This document shows, one piece after another, positions 32,330-43,921 of a DNA stretch of 64,000 nucleotides. Source of the DNA: Glandiceps talaboti (lineage: Eukaryota > Hemichordata > Enteropneusta > Spengelidae); contig NC_135567.1 of NCBI RefSeq assembly GCF_964340395.1, positions 5,176,899 through 5,240,898 of the forward strand, read 5' to 3'. Position 1 is the first letter of the stretch, and the number at the start of each line of letters is the position of its first letter. Made by a program: the position numbers and the translations under genes. The notes beneath the pieces were generated by a model. The model did not search any database and was not told the origin of the DNA. It saw only the letters and a program-made list of their open reading frames with translations.

Positions 32330-33138
32330 TAATGAGATAGATGATAAAAATGTGAACACAATGACAACCAAATAAAAATGTGAACACAATTAGATAAAAA
32401 TGCAAACGAAATGAGAGGTTGAAATAAAAATGCAAACAAAATGGGATGTTGAAATAAAAATGCAAACACAATGAGATAAAAATGCAAACAAAATGAGAGG
32501 TTGAAATAAAAATGCAAACAAAATGAGAGGTTAATATAAAAATGTGAACACAATTAGATAAAAATGCAAACAAAATGAGAGGTTGAAATAAAGATGCAAA
32601 CAAAATGAGAGGTTACAATAAAAATGTGAACACAATGAGATAAAAATGCAAACAAAATGAGAGGTTGAAATAAAAATGCAAACAAAATGAGAGGTTGAAA
32701 TAAAAATGCAGACAAAATGAGAGGTTGAAATAAAAATGTGAACACAATAAGATAAAAATGCAAACAAAATGGGAGATTTAAATAAAAATGCAAACACAAT
32801 GAGATAAAAATGCAAACAAAATGAGAGATTGAAATAAAAATGTGAACACAATTAGATAAAAATGCAAACAAAATGAGAGGTTGAAATAAAAATGTGAACA
32901 CAATTAGATAAAAATGCAAACAAAATGGGAGATTTAAATAAAAATGCAAACACAATGAGATGGAAATGCAAACAAACTGAGAGGTTGAAATAAAAATGCA
33001 AACAAAATGGGAGATTTAAATAAAAATGCAAACACAATGAGATAAAAATGCAAACAAAATGAGAGGTTGAAATAAAAATGTGAACACAATTAGATAAAAA
33101 TGGAGACAAAATGGGAGAATAAAATGAAAATGTAAACT
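32330..33138 (-). repeat. Right tandem-repeat arm (inverted relative to the left)
   Basis: The modules are the reverse complement of the left arm: GATAAAAATGCAAACAAAAT, GAGAGGTTGAAATAAAAATG. The arm is shorter by about 250 bp and its order of modules differs internally. Confidence 0.9.
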
Positions 33139-33151
33139 AAAAAAAATACCG

Positions 33152-34455
33152 CCAATGGCGTTGTACCACAACTGTACAGTTTCTAATAGTTTATCCATAT
33201 GCTAGTCCATGCTAACAATAAGTGGTCATTTGTTGAATAACTATCCAGTTGCCTATCCAACCATGTTGCTATCTTTACGATATATGCTATCATTTGGCTG
33301 TTGCTATGGGCGTGGTCATGTTGTTAGATATATTTGCATACATTTTTGTATGTTTTTGTTCACTTGTGTATGAATTCCTGATATTATCTTTGCAATATTC
33401 GTGATTATTTGGCTGTTGGGCGTGGTCTTGTTGCTAGGCATATTTACATACATTTTTTGAATGTTTATTCAATTGTCTATTAATCACTTGTTATCTTTGC
33501 AATATATGTGATCATTTGGCTGTTGCTATGGATGTGGTCTTGTTGTTAGGTACATTTGCATACATTTTTTGAATGTTTGTTCATATGTCTTTCTATTCCT
33601 GTTGTTATCTTTGCAATATAGGTGATTATTTGACTGTTGCTATGGGCGTGGTCATGTTGCTAGGCAAATTTACATACATTTTTTGAATGTTTATTCAATT
33701 GTCTATTAATTCCTGTTGTTATCTTTGTGAAATACACGACCGTTTGGCTGTTGCTATGGGCGTGGTCATGGTTGCTAGGGTATTTGCAACATTTTTTGAA
33801 TGTTTACTCATTTGCCTACCAGATGATGTTGTTATTTGACCAAAATATACTGCCATTTGGTTGTTGCTAAGGGTGTGGTCATGGTCGCTAGGGCCAATTT
33901 TGTCAAAATGGTTTGAAGAAAATCTGCATAATTACACTTTCAGAAACACCTCACCAAGTTTCAGACTCATTGACCAAGTACTTTTTGAAATATAAGTTTT
34001 TGACCAAAAATGAACATTTTTACACCTAATTTGCATATCACTCATGGAATCATGGTATGCTTAATATTTCTTTGTCCATACATCCCTAGATGCATTCCCA
34101 TTAAATTTCAGCCCAATCTGCTCAGTACTTTTGGAATTATAGATTTTTAACCTAAAAGACACATTTTTAGCCCCAATTTGCATATCACTGATGGAATCAT
34201 CATGTCATGAACAAATCTTACTTTACATCCCCTTAAGAATGTTCCCACCAAATTTCGCACCAATCTGCCCAGTAGTTTCTGAGTTTAAGTTTTTTGACCA
34301 AAAACCACATTTTTTTACCCAAATCACACACCTGTGATGCGATCATTTTGATTTGAACAATTTCCCAACTAGACACCCAAGGTAATGGACCCACCAAATA
34401 TAATGGCAATCGGTTCAGAGGTTTTTGACTTTAAGTTGTTTACACACACACACAT

Positions 34456-34490
<35 letters not shown>

Positions 34491-34553
34491 GACAGACAGA
34501 CAGACGCCGGGCGATCCCTATAGCACTACTGAACCTCAGTTCAGTTGTGCTAA
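33152..34553 (+). mobile_element. HINE-like element, longest complete copy (1.4 kb)
   Basis: 5' CCAATGGCGTTGTACCACAACTG and 3' AGCACTACTGAACCTCAGTTCAGTTGTGCTAA are both intact. There are six TTGCTATGGGCGTGGTC modules of about 125 bp, then three modules with CCAAATTTC/CAGTAGTTT/AATTTGCATATCACT. The (CA)n and (CAGA)n tract is at 34443-34505. It is the best template for the family in this window and has no coding frame. Its 5' end lies 13 bp from the right end of the Foldback-like element. Confidence 0.8.
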
Positions 34554-34996
34554 TAATGTTAAGACAAGTGTTTTGGCATTAATCTCACCTCATAGCAGTG
34601 TCCATGGTAGTTTAGTACCTACATTTGGGTTTCTTTGTATAGTTCAGTGGTACATTGCAAATTCTATATCAATTATTTCATTGTTAATTGGATCACATTA
34701 TTACATGAGCACAAGACACAGTGTGATCTCAAGGAAGCCATCACAGGTGAAATACATTAATTTAAAAGTGAAATGTTAGATGTCAGACTGACAAAGGAAT
34801 CTTTGTCTTTGCGTTAACACTGTTACTGTATTAAAATGAGCCATTTTGGGTCTATGTTGTGAATGTATTTCGGTAGTTAATTTGTATATTCCTTTTATAG
34901 TGGAAATAAGTGGAATTAACAAACTATAGTAAAAACCTAAATTAGATTTCGTCAAAGCTTTACAATGCCGTCGATTGATATTTGAAAAATGTTGTG
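34554..34996. other. Unassigned stretch
   Basis: Only short unrecognised ORFs, such as the 68-codon one at 34573-34779. Confidence 0.4.
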
Positions 34997-35325
34997 CCAA
35001 TGGCGTTGTACCACAACTGTACAGATTTTTAAAATGTTTTGCACATGGATACAGTATAGGTATTGATTTTTACCCCTAATTTGCATGTCACTGATGGGAT
35101 CATCATGTCGTGAACACTTCTTAATTTAAACACCCTTAAGAATGTTCCCATCAAATTTCACACCGATCTGCCCAGTAGTTTTTGTTTTTTGACAAAAAAT
35201 AACATTTTTTATCCAAATCATACACCGGTGGTAAGATCATTCTCATCTGAACAATTTCCCAACTATACACCCAAGTAAATACACCCAGTGGATTTTGACT
35301 TTAAGTTGTTCACACACATCCACAC

Positions 35326-35380
<55 letters not shown>

Positions 35381-35430
35381 CTTGGTGATGCCTATAGCAC
35401 TACTGAACCTTATCAGTTCAGTTGTGCTAA
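34997..35430 (+). mobile_element. HINE-like element, internally deleted short copy
   Basis: 5' CCAATGGCGTTGTACCACAACTG and 3' CTGAACCTTATCAGTTCAGTTGTGCTAA are intact, but the TTGCTATGGGCGTGG modules are absent. Total length is about 434 bp, which suggests the termini suffice for mobilisation. The (CAGA)n tract is at 35325-35380. Confidence 0.75.
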
Positions 35431-35549
35431 AAAAACATACATTCTCATAGCTTTTGACTTTAAGTTGTTCACACACACATCAACACACACACACACACAC
35501 ACATTCTTTGATGCCTATAGCACTACTAAACCTAGTTCAGTTGTACTAA
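35431..35549 (+). repeat. Duplicated HINE tail
   Basis: TTTTGACTTTAAGTTGTTCA, (CA)n, GATGCCTATAGCACTACT and a variant end GTACTAA repeat the tail of the preceding element. Both tails are followed by AAAAAACATACAT, so tail plus flank was duplicated in tandem. Confidence 0.65.
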
Positions 35550-36285
35550 AAAAACATACATCATCAGCTTACCCCCCCCCCCCTCCCACCCACACCAACA
35601 TTTGAAATCATACAGAGATCACTTCCATCATGCAGTCTCCAGCATTATGAATTCTACTTGTATCCAGCCCTATTTGAGTGGATACCACACAAACTGTATC
35701 CATATCCTGTACTGGAACACAGTATCCAGTAGTGTATTCTGGTGGAAACTGCACTGGAATTATTTAGGCTAGCTTCTATAACTGTATTCTGATGTTCCAT
35801 CTCTATTGGAATACACTGCCTTTATTGTACATGGATTCTGGTAGTCTCCATTATGTATTGTGAAGAATTCTACTGGATACTACCAGTATCCGTAATAGTA
35901 TAAACCTCAATACACTATGTATGTATACTGGGCCAATTCACAAAGTGTAAGAATGAACAAATTTGAGACCTTGACCTTTGACCTTGAGGGTCAAGCATTA
36001 AATCAAGCCAATTTGTCTATCACAGACACATTGTATTTTCTGAGGGTTGTGTCTTCAACGAAGACTAAAAGATAGTTTGCATTGGATAATATGGGGGTAG
36101 ACAAAGTGATATGAGCTCCAAAAATAATGCTTGTGTATAGTTCTTTTCTTCAAGATTACTTGTAAACAAGAAATTGGCAATATGTAAATACCTAAATGTG
36201 TATATGATAGGCAGGACTTGTCTTGACTTTGATAATTGACCCTGAAGGTGATTGCAATAAATGAATTGTCTTTTTAATTAAGATA
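35550..36285. other. Unassigned stretch
   Basis: It begins with a C-run (35572-35583). A loosely repetitive portion at 35650-35900 is rich in GTATCCAGTA/TGTATTCTGG phrases. No gene seen. Confidence 0.4.
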
Positions 36286-36288
36286 GTC

Positions 36289-36668
36289 CTAACATTAACA
36301 ATACCATTGTGATACTATCATAGGCCATTAACAATACCATTGTGATACTATCATAGGCCATTAACAATACCATTGTGATACTATCATAGGCCATTAACAA
36401 TACCATTGTGATACTATCATAGGCCATTAACAATACCATTGTGATACTATCATAGGCCATTAACAATACCATTGTGATACTATCATAGGCCATTAACAAT
36501 ACCATTGTGATACTATCATAGGCCATTAACAATACCATTGTGATACTATCATAGGCCATTAACAATACCATTGTGATACTATCATAGGCCATTAACAATA
36601 CCATTGTGATACTATCATAGGCCATTAACAATACCATTGTGATACTATCATAGGCCATTAACAATATA
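36289..36668 (+). repeat. 33-bp minisatellite, about 11 near-identical copies
   Basis: The unit is ATTAACAATACCATTGTGAT followed by ACTATCATAGGCC. The copies are essentially identical, implying recent expansion. Because 33 is a multiple of 3, a 131-codon minus-strand frame remains open; it is a by-product. ACAATACCATTGT inside the unit is a palindrome (ACAAT/ATTGT). Confidence 0.95.
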
Positions 36669-36844
36669 CTCATCGGATTTAGCGCTATGGCAAGGTGGTC
36701 ATCCTATGAAAACATGTGAGTATTTACCTTATCAAATAAAAAAGTTATAGTCAAACACATTAAATAATAACACATTGGAATGGTTGACATGTACACATCA
36801 TATAATCGATAAATAAGATATTAGCTAATCAAAACTCAACCTAC

Positions 36845-36943
36845 TTCTCCAACTGCATCTATTTTGGCACCAGCTTCCAGCAACAATTTACAGATATCAA
36901 AATGTCCACTGTTAGCGGCATAATGTAGACTTGTCCACTTGCG
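36845..36943 (-). CDS. Ankyrin-repeat exon (99 bp, exactly one repeat)
   Basis: On the minus strand, AATTATAG (acceptor) is followed by 33 codons and then GTAGGT (donor). The codons read RKWTSLHYAANSGHFDICKL then LLEAGAKIDAVGE. This is a canonical ankyrin repeat: WTSLHYAA, SGHFDI, KLLLEAGAKID. Exon borders fall at the same phase-0 point of the repeat, as in many ankyrin genes with one repeat per exon. A neighbouring candidate exon lies at 27262-27351 on the same strand. If both belong to one gene, the minisatellites, HINEs and Foldback-like element between them are intronic. Confidence 0.85.
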
Positions 36944-37029
36944 CTATAATTAAAGGATAATTCAATACATATTACTCTTTCTGCAATAATAATGTATCAT
37001 ATCAATAATTACGATTGTAATCTTATTGT

Positions 37030-37330
37030 GTAAACAAATAATACATTTTTTGAATGTTTATTCATTTGTCTATTAATCCCTCTTGTTATCAGTGTGAAAT
37101 ACACCACTTTTTGGCTGTTGCTATGGGCGTGGTCATGGTTGCTAGGGATATTTGCATATATTTTTGAATGTTTATTCAATTGCCTAATAATCCCTGTTAT
37201 CATTACAACATCAATGATCATTTGGCTGTTGCCATGGGCGGGGTCTTGTTGCTAGGCATATTTGCATACGTTTTTCGACCGTTTGGCTGTTTCTAAGGGC
37301 GTGATCATGGTTGCTAGGGATATTTGGATA
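37030..37330 (+). mobile_element. HINE-like core fragment
   Basis: Two and a half modules of TTGGCTGTTGCTATGGGCGT type are present; no termini. Confidence 0.65.
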
Positions 37331-37336
37331 CTGTCT

Positions 37337-37432
37337 ATTAACTTCTATGCATCATAGCATGTATTTATTATTTTAGTTTAGTTTAGTTTAGTTTAGTTCA
37401 ATTCAGTTCAGTAAAAAAACAATATCGACAGT
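37337..37432. repeat. Short block duplicated at 59071-59152
   Basis: TTAACTTCTATGCATCATAG, GATTTATTATT-like, repeated TTTAG and then ACAA-ATCGACAGT are shared with 59071-59152. This copy carries extra (GTTTA)n units. It directly precedes the hAT relic. Confidence 0.6.
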
Positions 37433-38506
37433 TTGTGTACGACTGAGATGATAAATCCATTCCTACTTGGTATACATTGCATAGCACACCATTTGGTGCT
37501 ATGTACAAGTCAGGCTGCCGAGAAAGTGCCGTATCTGAGGAAATACCAGCAAAGTCTCACTGATATATACTATCACTTTTCAAGATTAGCCGTACGCACT
37601 GAAACAGTGAAATAAATACAAGTTATCCTCAACGATCCCTGTCTGAAATACCTGTCTGAAATACATAGAAGTTCATGAAGTACGGTGGTTCTCCTTCTAC
37701 TCTGCCCTTGAAAACTATATATCACACGTATGGATTGCTCGTTACATATTTCGAAGCACAAGCTGAGAAATTACCTACCGCAAAAGGTTTGGCAAAGACT
37801 ATGCGTATCAGTATGAATTCATTGCTACAACACACCTACTCATGGATGTAATTTCTGTCCTTACTCACCTCAGTATAGTATTTCAAGCATCAGACATTGA
37901 TATAGCGATCGTTCAAGCCTCACTACAAATTACGACTACGCAGTTAGAAGGATTAGTTACAGATAACGGAAAATTTCTCTCTGATCTTGAGAAAATGAAG
38001 GAAACTGACAAGTATGTCGTTTGTGGTCATGACATTAAAACAACACCTAATGTGGTAAAATACTTCGCTAACTTTAGGCGTGACTTTATTCAGAACATCC
38101 TAGAAAACCTAAGGCTGCTTTCACAAAAACTTGTTAGGGGGGGGGGGGGGGATTTTTTGTAAAACCCTAATTTTTTTTTCAAGTACCCCCCTGCCATATT
38201 CCGAAATTTTTCAAGTACCCCCCCCCCCCCACCTACCAAAGCACCAAATATTTCAAGTACCCCCTACCCGAATAAAAAAATTTTTGGAATACTCTTCCTG
38301 TGCGTTAACATTCCATACCAAGTACAAAACTGTACATAATACACTTAATCCCAACTTTGTCCATTTTATATATAATCAATTTGTATACTGTGTATATATA
38401 TATACACAAACACCAGTTAAAACAAAATGATGTTATGTTAACCAGTGCATTGCCGTTCCAAAAAACATATACTTGTAAATAAATTACACTTTGAATAACT
38501 CTTGTA

Positions 38507-38507
38507 A

Positions 38508-38553
<46 letters not shown>

Positions 38554-38565
38554 GTGGTGATGATG
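38507..38565. repeat. (GAT)n microsatellite
   Basis: About 18 units, followed by purine-rich triplets to 38720 that give His/Ser-rich spurious frames on the minus strand. Confidence 0.9.
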
Positions 38566-39689
38566 AAGAAGAAAAAGGAGAAGATGGAGAACCCTTTCAA
38601 ACATAAATCAAGTAGATCAAGTGGAATATCAGTCTTTCCTTTGTAATGTTTTAGAAGAGGAGGAAGAAGATGACGATTTGGATGATGATGATTTGGATGA
38701 TGTTGATGATGATTTATGACTGACAATGCCTAGTGCAATATTGACATGAAAAGATAATTTATTTGTTAATTTTTTAAATGAGTATGTTTGTGTATTATTA
38801 TTATTATTATGTGCTGCTTCAGATATGTTTTTAACAGAGATATGTTTTAAGCATTCCAAAAATATTCCACAGTTTGTGCAAACACTACTTTATGAAAATG
38901 TTTATTGAGACTATATTGGAGTATTTGCTCATATTGTTTCAGTTCACTACCTCATTCCTGCCATATATCTTTAGGGTAACTTTATATTGAGAGTTATGTC
39001 AATGTTTAATTTATCTTTATATTTACAAGTAATAGTATATTCATGCAAAGTTGAAAAGTATGTGCAAAAAACTTATTTTACTTTTTCTCTGTTAACTCAG
39101 CTTGTGAGATATTGTCTTCTGTTTCAAATGTAGCAGATGTTGCCAATATGCTAATTTTAGGAAATATTTAGAATGTGTTATTAAAAGTTTATGTTGAAAA
39201 TTATAGTCATATCTATAGGATGAAAAAATACCTTGCACAGTCGTTTTTGATACTTTTAGTGCAGGTGCATCTTTTACATTTTGATGGCAGGCTGAGATGA
39301 ACATTTTCCAACTCTTTTTTTTTTTTAACTTCCAAGATCTGCAAATGTAAAATGTTGTCTGTCATATTTGTCTGTCATTTAATACTAGTAAGAATTTACA
39401 TGGAAAAGTTACATATCATTGTGATAACCACAAACCAAAACAGAGTCATGTCACAAAGAATATTTTCAGTACAGTGTAAAGGTAATTTCACACATTAAAT
39501 GAACCAAATTTCAGTAGATAGTAGTGTACATGAAAGACACTGATATTTTCAGACAAAAAACAATCTGTACCACTCAATTCGCCCATTTCAATTTATCATT
39601 ACATTAACAGTTTCTTAAAAGAAAATTTAAAATTTGACTGTTTTTGTTTTTCATTTTACTAACTTGTGAGCAACTGTTGTTTGTAGCTG

Positions 39690-39724
39690 CTGCTGCTGTT
39701 GTTGTTGTTGTTGTTGTTGTTGTT
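39690..39724. repeat. (GCT)n/(GTT)n microsatellite
   Basis: Simple triplet repeat inside the inserted element. Confidence 0.9.
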
Positions 39725-40518
39725 GAAAAGGGAAGACCAACATTTTAAAAGCTTATTTTCCCATGTCTGAAAAGTCATGATGTCAATTTATTTTCAGGTA
39801 CCCCCCCCCCTACAACCCATAACATTTTTTTCAGGTACCCCCCCCCCCCCACACACACACACACACACTATCCATATATTTTCAAGTCCCCCCCCCCCCC
39901 CGAACAAGTTTTTGTGAAAGCAGCCTAAGTGAGAGATTTCCTCAACAATCAACCGAGTTAATAAATGCATTCGCTGTTCTAGCCATGCGGCCGCTATCAT
40001 TTTTGTCCAGAGATGAACTTACTGAATATGGAAACCAAGAAATCGGAGTATTAGTAAACCACTTCTGGGAAACTAAAACATTACGCGGCGATGATACAGT
40101 TGTAGATCGCACAGTGGATCCAGCGTGTGTAATGCGTGAATGGGCAACCGCCAAAGAACTTGTGTTGTCAAAGTTATACCCACGTGATAAGGTGGCTACA
40201 TTGTGGAAACTGATGTATATTTATCATAAAGACCAGTTTCCGAACTTGGTAAAGCTTGCTAAAATAACTCTTATATTACCTATCCAAACAGCAGATTGTG
40301 AACGCGGGTTTTCCATTCAGAATAAGATCAAAACAAACATTCAAAATAGACTTAAACCTGATAGACTGGATGTCTTATCACTGATATCAGCTGAGGGACC
40401 ACTGATTGACATGTTCCCATTCGAGGAGGCTCTTAAAGAATGGAAAACAGCAAAACAAAGACGCATAGAAAAAAATATAGTGACTTTTTGTGTATGGTCT
40501 ATGCTTTACTGTGGATAA

Positions 40519-41095
40519 TTCACAAAGATAATCAGTCAGCAATTGTTTTAACAATTAAACAGACATCACGTTGGAGAGAGATATGTTTATCAAAAGTCAG
40601 TGATACAATTATCAAAGTAACCATTATGAAGTCATGAACTCATCAAGTCTTGAACAGTACATTGACAATGATTGACAGTAACAATGAACAACAGTTAGTC
40701 AGCTGTAGTTATAGAAAATATGACTCCACTCTAATCAGTTTTCACATTTGTATGTAAACACTGAAACAAGATTGGTGCAGGATTAAACTTACCTGTAATT
40801 GTGTTATATATGAGTGTTTTATTGAGTTTGTTATAGACTAGTACATTTGGTGTAATGATAAATTTTGTGATGTCCCACAAAAAAAATAAGATGACCCAGA
40901 AAAATGAAAGTCTTGGGACACAATGTCCCACTCTGAGAAAAAGGTGGCTGCAACACTGCTGCTACTAGAAAAAAAAATGTCTTGGCAGGGAAATGATGCA
41001 CAAGTTCGAGTGTACTGTTCAACCTGCCAGTACCTCTCCAACCAGGACACTTGTCAGATCATGACAAACATTTTCAAACACATGTCAGGGACCAG
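40519..41095. other. Unassigned stretch after the hAT relic
   Basis: It may include 3' non-coding DNA of the hAT element. Unrecognised short ORFs only. Confidence 0.35.
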
Positions 41096-41099
41096 TAAG

Positions 41100-41830
41100 T
41101 TCCGTTGGCCTGTGGTACATATATATATTTGTTCTTGTCTCTGTTTCTTTCATAAATTTTTTAAATATTACTTCAGGTAAGGGTTCAAACATAAAATTAT
41201 ACACATACATGTATCACCTAGCTACCACACTAGTTACAGAACATGCCATGTAAATGTTTGGCTGTTTCACAATCAGTGCTTCACTTATCTTGCATTTTGG
41301 GGCAAAAGTGAACTTGAAGGTAATGGTAATCTTCATACTATTGGATAGTTTATAAAAGAATATATAAAAGAACTTAATCTAAATTGTTCTAGTCTCTTCA
41401 GTACGAATTTGTCAGAAGAGATGAATATACTTCCTATTTTGGACACTACATGTATCGACACTACAAACGAATCAAATTCAAGTTTCTATTGTACACTAGG
41501 TATGACCTCCTAAAGTACTCTAATATACCAGTGACTTTACTATACATGCAATATCAATGCCCCTATACCAATGTTACAGGCACACTTTTATAACATGGAA
41601 AACTTATTGAAAAAGTTCAAAGCTTGGCAATATTACCTCAGAGGCTATGAATAACCTAAAAATTGCCTAAATAGAATCAAATAACTCCAGATCTGCCAGG
41701 GGTGAAACCCCTTGGACTATCTCACCCCAGAGGCTACTCATTTGTTAAACCAACAATAATATTCACCAAAATTGGTAAAAAAAAAACTTCAAAAGCCTCT
41801 AGGGGAGATCCCCTAGGACCCCCATAAGGG
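41100..41830 (+). repeat. Interspersed repeat, copy of 1115-1700
   Basis: Shared blocks in the same order include ACACTAGTTACAGAACATG, TACCAGTGACTTTACTATA and CCAATGTTA. It passes into the CCCCTAGGACCCCC-type modules at 41800. Confidence 0.5.
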
Positions 41831-42400
41831 GTACACATGTCTCAGTCTCAAATCAAAGTTCTTTCCTCCACTTCTTACTGTCAAGATGCTATGGAACTTT
41901 ATTTCAAAAACGTTTCAACCATATGTGGTTGCTTTTTACATGTTAGAGCTTGTAAAGCTTGCAAATTATTGTCTGAAAGTGTCTGTGAATAGCCTGAAAA
42001 TTGGCTTTAAGAGTAAAAATATACCAGGGCTTCTAGAGGGAGACCAGCTAGAACCCCCTCCCCCCATAAGAGGTAGACATGTCCCAGTCTCAAATTAAAG
42101 TTCTTTCCTCCACCGCTTACTGTCAAGATGCTATGAAAACTTTTTTTTAAAAATGTTTCAACCTTATGTAGTTGCTTTTCACATGTTAGAACTGTCTTGT
42201 AAAGCTTGGAAATTATTGTCTGACAGTGTCTGTGACTCCCTAGAACCACCCCCCCCCAGCCCATACACATACACTCACACAAGAGGTGGACATATCCCAG
42301 TCTCAAAGCTCTTCCCTTTACAGCTTACTGGCAAGATGCTATCAAACTATTCATGGGGGTCAGTGACTTTTTGTCCGCCCAATGGAAAAAAACACTGACC
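41800..42400 (-). repeat. Reverse-oriented modules of the 7290-7750 repeat
   Basis: Three modules contain CATATG-GTTGCTTTT-ACATG, AAGCTTG-AAATTATTGTCTG and A-AGTGTCTGTGA, each followed by a C-rich stretch and GACATGTCCCAGTCTCAAA. They are the reverse complement of the modules at 7290-7750 and 45065-45198. Confidence 0.65.
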
Positions 42401-42849
42401 ACCCCCAACTCCCCAGGCTGGAGAAACTGACCAGTCTGTCTGAATGCTTGAGCTCACCAATCAAGTTTCCGAATTGCATTTTCTGTGTGTCACCATACCA
42501 TGGCATAAAAACTATCAATGATGTTTATATTTAATTGAAAATCAAACATGTATTGAAATATGTAGTTTTCTAAATATAATCTATGTGATAGACCAGCAAA
42601 TTTTTACTCTCTTTATAACCCTGTGCGAAAACCAAACAGAAAATTGTGGCAACAAAAGTAGGTGTTCAACATAGGCGTCAAAAAAAAATTCGGATATCTC
42701 AAAGACGGAAAGAAAAATAAAAGTTGCCAGTATAGGCGAAGGAGAAAAAAAATAATTCACAGGCAAGCAGGTGAAAAAAAATAATGACTCTACCAATCTC
42801 CCCCCCCCCCTTATGCATAGGTTTAGCCTGTGTTTTATTATCTATATAA

Positions 42850-42875
42850 ATAGATAAATAAATAAATAAATAAAC

Positions 42876-42906
<31 letters not shown>

Positions 42907-42910
42907 AAAC
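42850..42910. repeat. (TAAA)n microsatellite
   Basis: About 14 tetranucleotide units with few interruptions. Confidence 0.9.
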
Positions 42911-43469
42911 AGAAAAACCTAAATAAATATACATGGGATTCTAAAGTAATGGATAACTATCAATAAACATATATGTATGTATATACCGGTCTCTGAATGA
43001 GAGAATATAGGATATGTTTCTATATATACCATCTATATGTTGTTAGTATAAATAGGATATATAGAAACAAATAGTCTATTATTTCAATAGTATACAGACA
43101 TGTATATACATATAGACATGTTTATAGACAGTTATCCATGAGTTTAAAATGATCTTTCATTTACCCATGCATATTTATTTATTCTTTATTTATTTACTTG
43201 TTTGTTTGTTTGTTTGTTCGTTAGATTGCAACACGGTTCCTGTGCTCCCTGTGCACATACATGAAGTAGTGGGTTCTTGCCTGTGTCATTAATAATTTCA
43301 GTACTAAACTGATAATTTACTAAAACCCCAATTTGTTCTTGTTTTATAACATACATATATTTTTAATTTTGTTCCTCACATTTTTGCTATGGCATTTTTT
43401 AATAAGACTGTTGATATTACATTGTACCATGCCTTGATATCATTGAGTTGAGCCCAAAATGTTGACCAA

Positions 43470-43874
43470 TGCTTGAATTTCATGGTATTTTACTATGGGC
43501 ACTATCTTGTTTCTCGGCATACAATTTCGCAATGCTCATTCATTTACCTTCCCATCACCAGTGTTATTTTGGCATTATACGTCATTGTTTACCTGTTGCT
43601 ATGGGTGTGGTCTTGTTACTAAGGGCATTTACATATTCTACAATAATGTTTATTCACTTGCAATCCCATCCCTGTTATAATTGTCAAGAAACCTATCATT
43701 TGACTGTTGCTAAGGGTTTGGTCATAGTTGCTAGGGTCAATTACATAAGTATGACACATTCACTATTTGCAGACTCGCAGTAACACTTTCAGAATCATAA
43801 CCAAATTTCATCTCCAGTAGTTAGAGAGGTAAAGTTCAATACCAAAATCACTGCATCATCTACAAGACAGACAT

Positions 43875-43921
<47 letters not shown>

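Larger units (their letters stand above)
29803..33138. mobile_element. Foldback-like element with tandem-repeat inverted arms
   Basis: The outer ends are inverted. The left reads ACATTTTCATTTTATTCTCC then CATTTTGTCTCCATTTTTAT, and the right end at 33138 is its reverse complement. Both arms consist of 22-bp and 30-bp modules based on GCATTTTTAT. The arms are about 1.05 kb (29803-30860) and 0.8 kb (32330-33138), enclosing a 1.5-kb unique middle. Drosophila FB elements have this plan of long TIRs built of short tandem repeats around a unique loop. No target duplication is clear. Confidence 0.6.
38110..39928. mobile_element. 1813-bp Harbinger-like TIR element with TAA duplication, inside the hAT relic
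   Basis: The element is 38113-39925, with TAA at 38110-38112 and 39926-39928. The TIRs are identical for 23 bp: GGCTGCTTTCACAAAAACTT then GTT. The next base differs and both then enter G/C-runs. Subterminal motifs TTTCAAGTACCCCC or TTTCAGGTACCCCC occur three times near each end. The interior has (GAT)n, (GTT)n and AT-rich DNA and no transposase. Removing the element with one TAA rejoins the two hAT reading frames exactly. Confidence 0.85.
37433..40518 (+). pseudogene. hAT transposase-derived gene (ZNF862/KIAA1586-like), broken
   Basis: The order of parts matches the C-terminal two thirds of the protein. They are NPFLLGIHCIAHHLVLCTSQ (37449 on), a VHEVRWFSFYSALEN block in another frame (about 37668), MDVISVLTHLSIVFQ (37842), and after the insertion the hAT dimerisation domain. 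That domain contains LPIQTADCERGFSIQNKIKT and then NRLKPDRLDVLSLIS (about 40276-40390), followed by FPFEEALKEWK. These are hallmarks of hAT C-termini in the ZNF862-like group. There are at least two frameshifts between 37615 and 37842, and a 1813-bp transposon interrupts codons at 38112. The last part (39985-40518) is open for 177 codons. Confidence 0.85.

Noticed and set aside
36278-36673. 131-codon repetitive minus-strand protein
   Set aside because: By-product of an in-frame 33-bp minisatellite.
38305-38859. His-, Ile- and Ser-rich ORFs
   Set aside because: They come from (GAT)n and other triplet repeats inside the TIR element.
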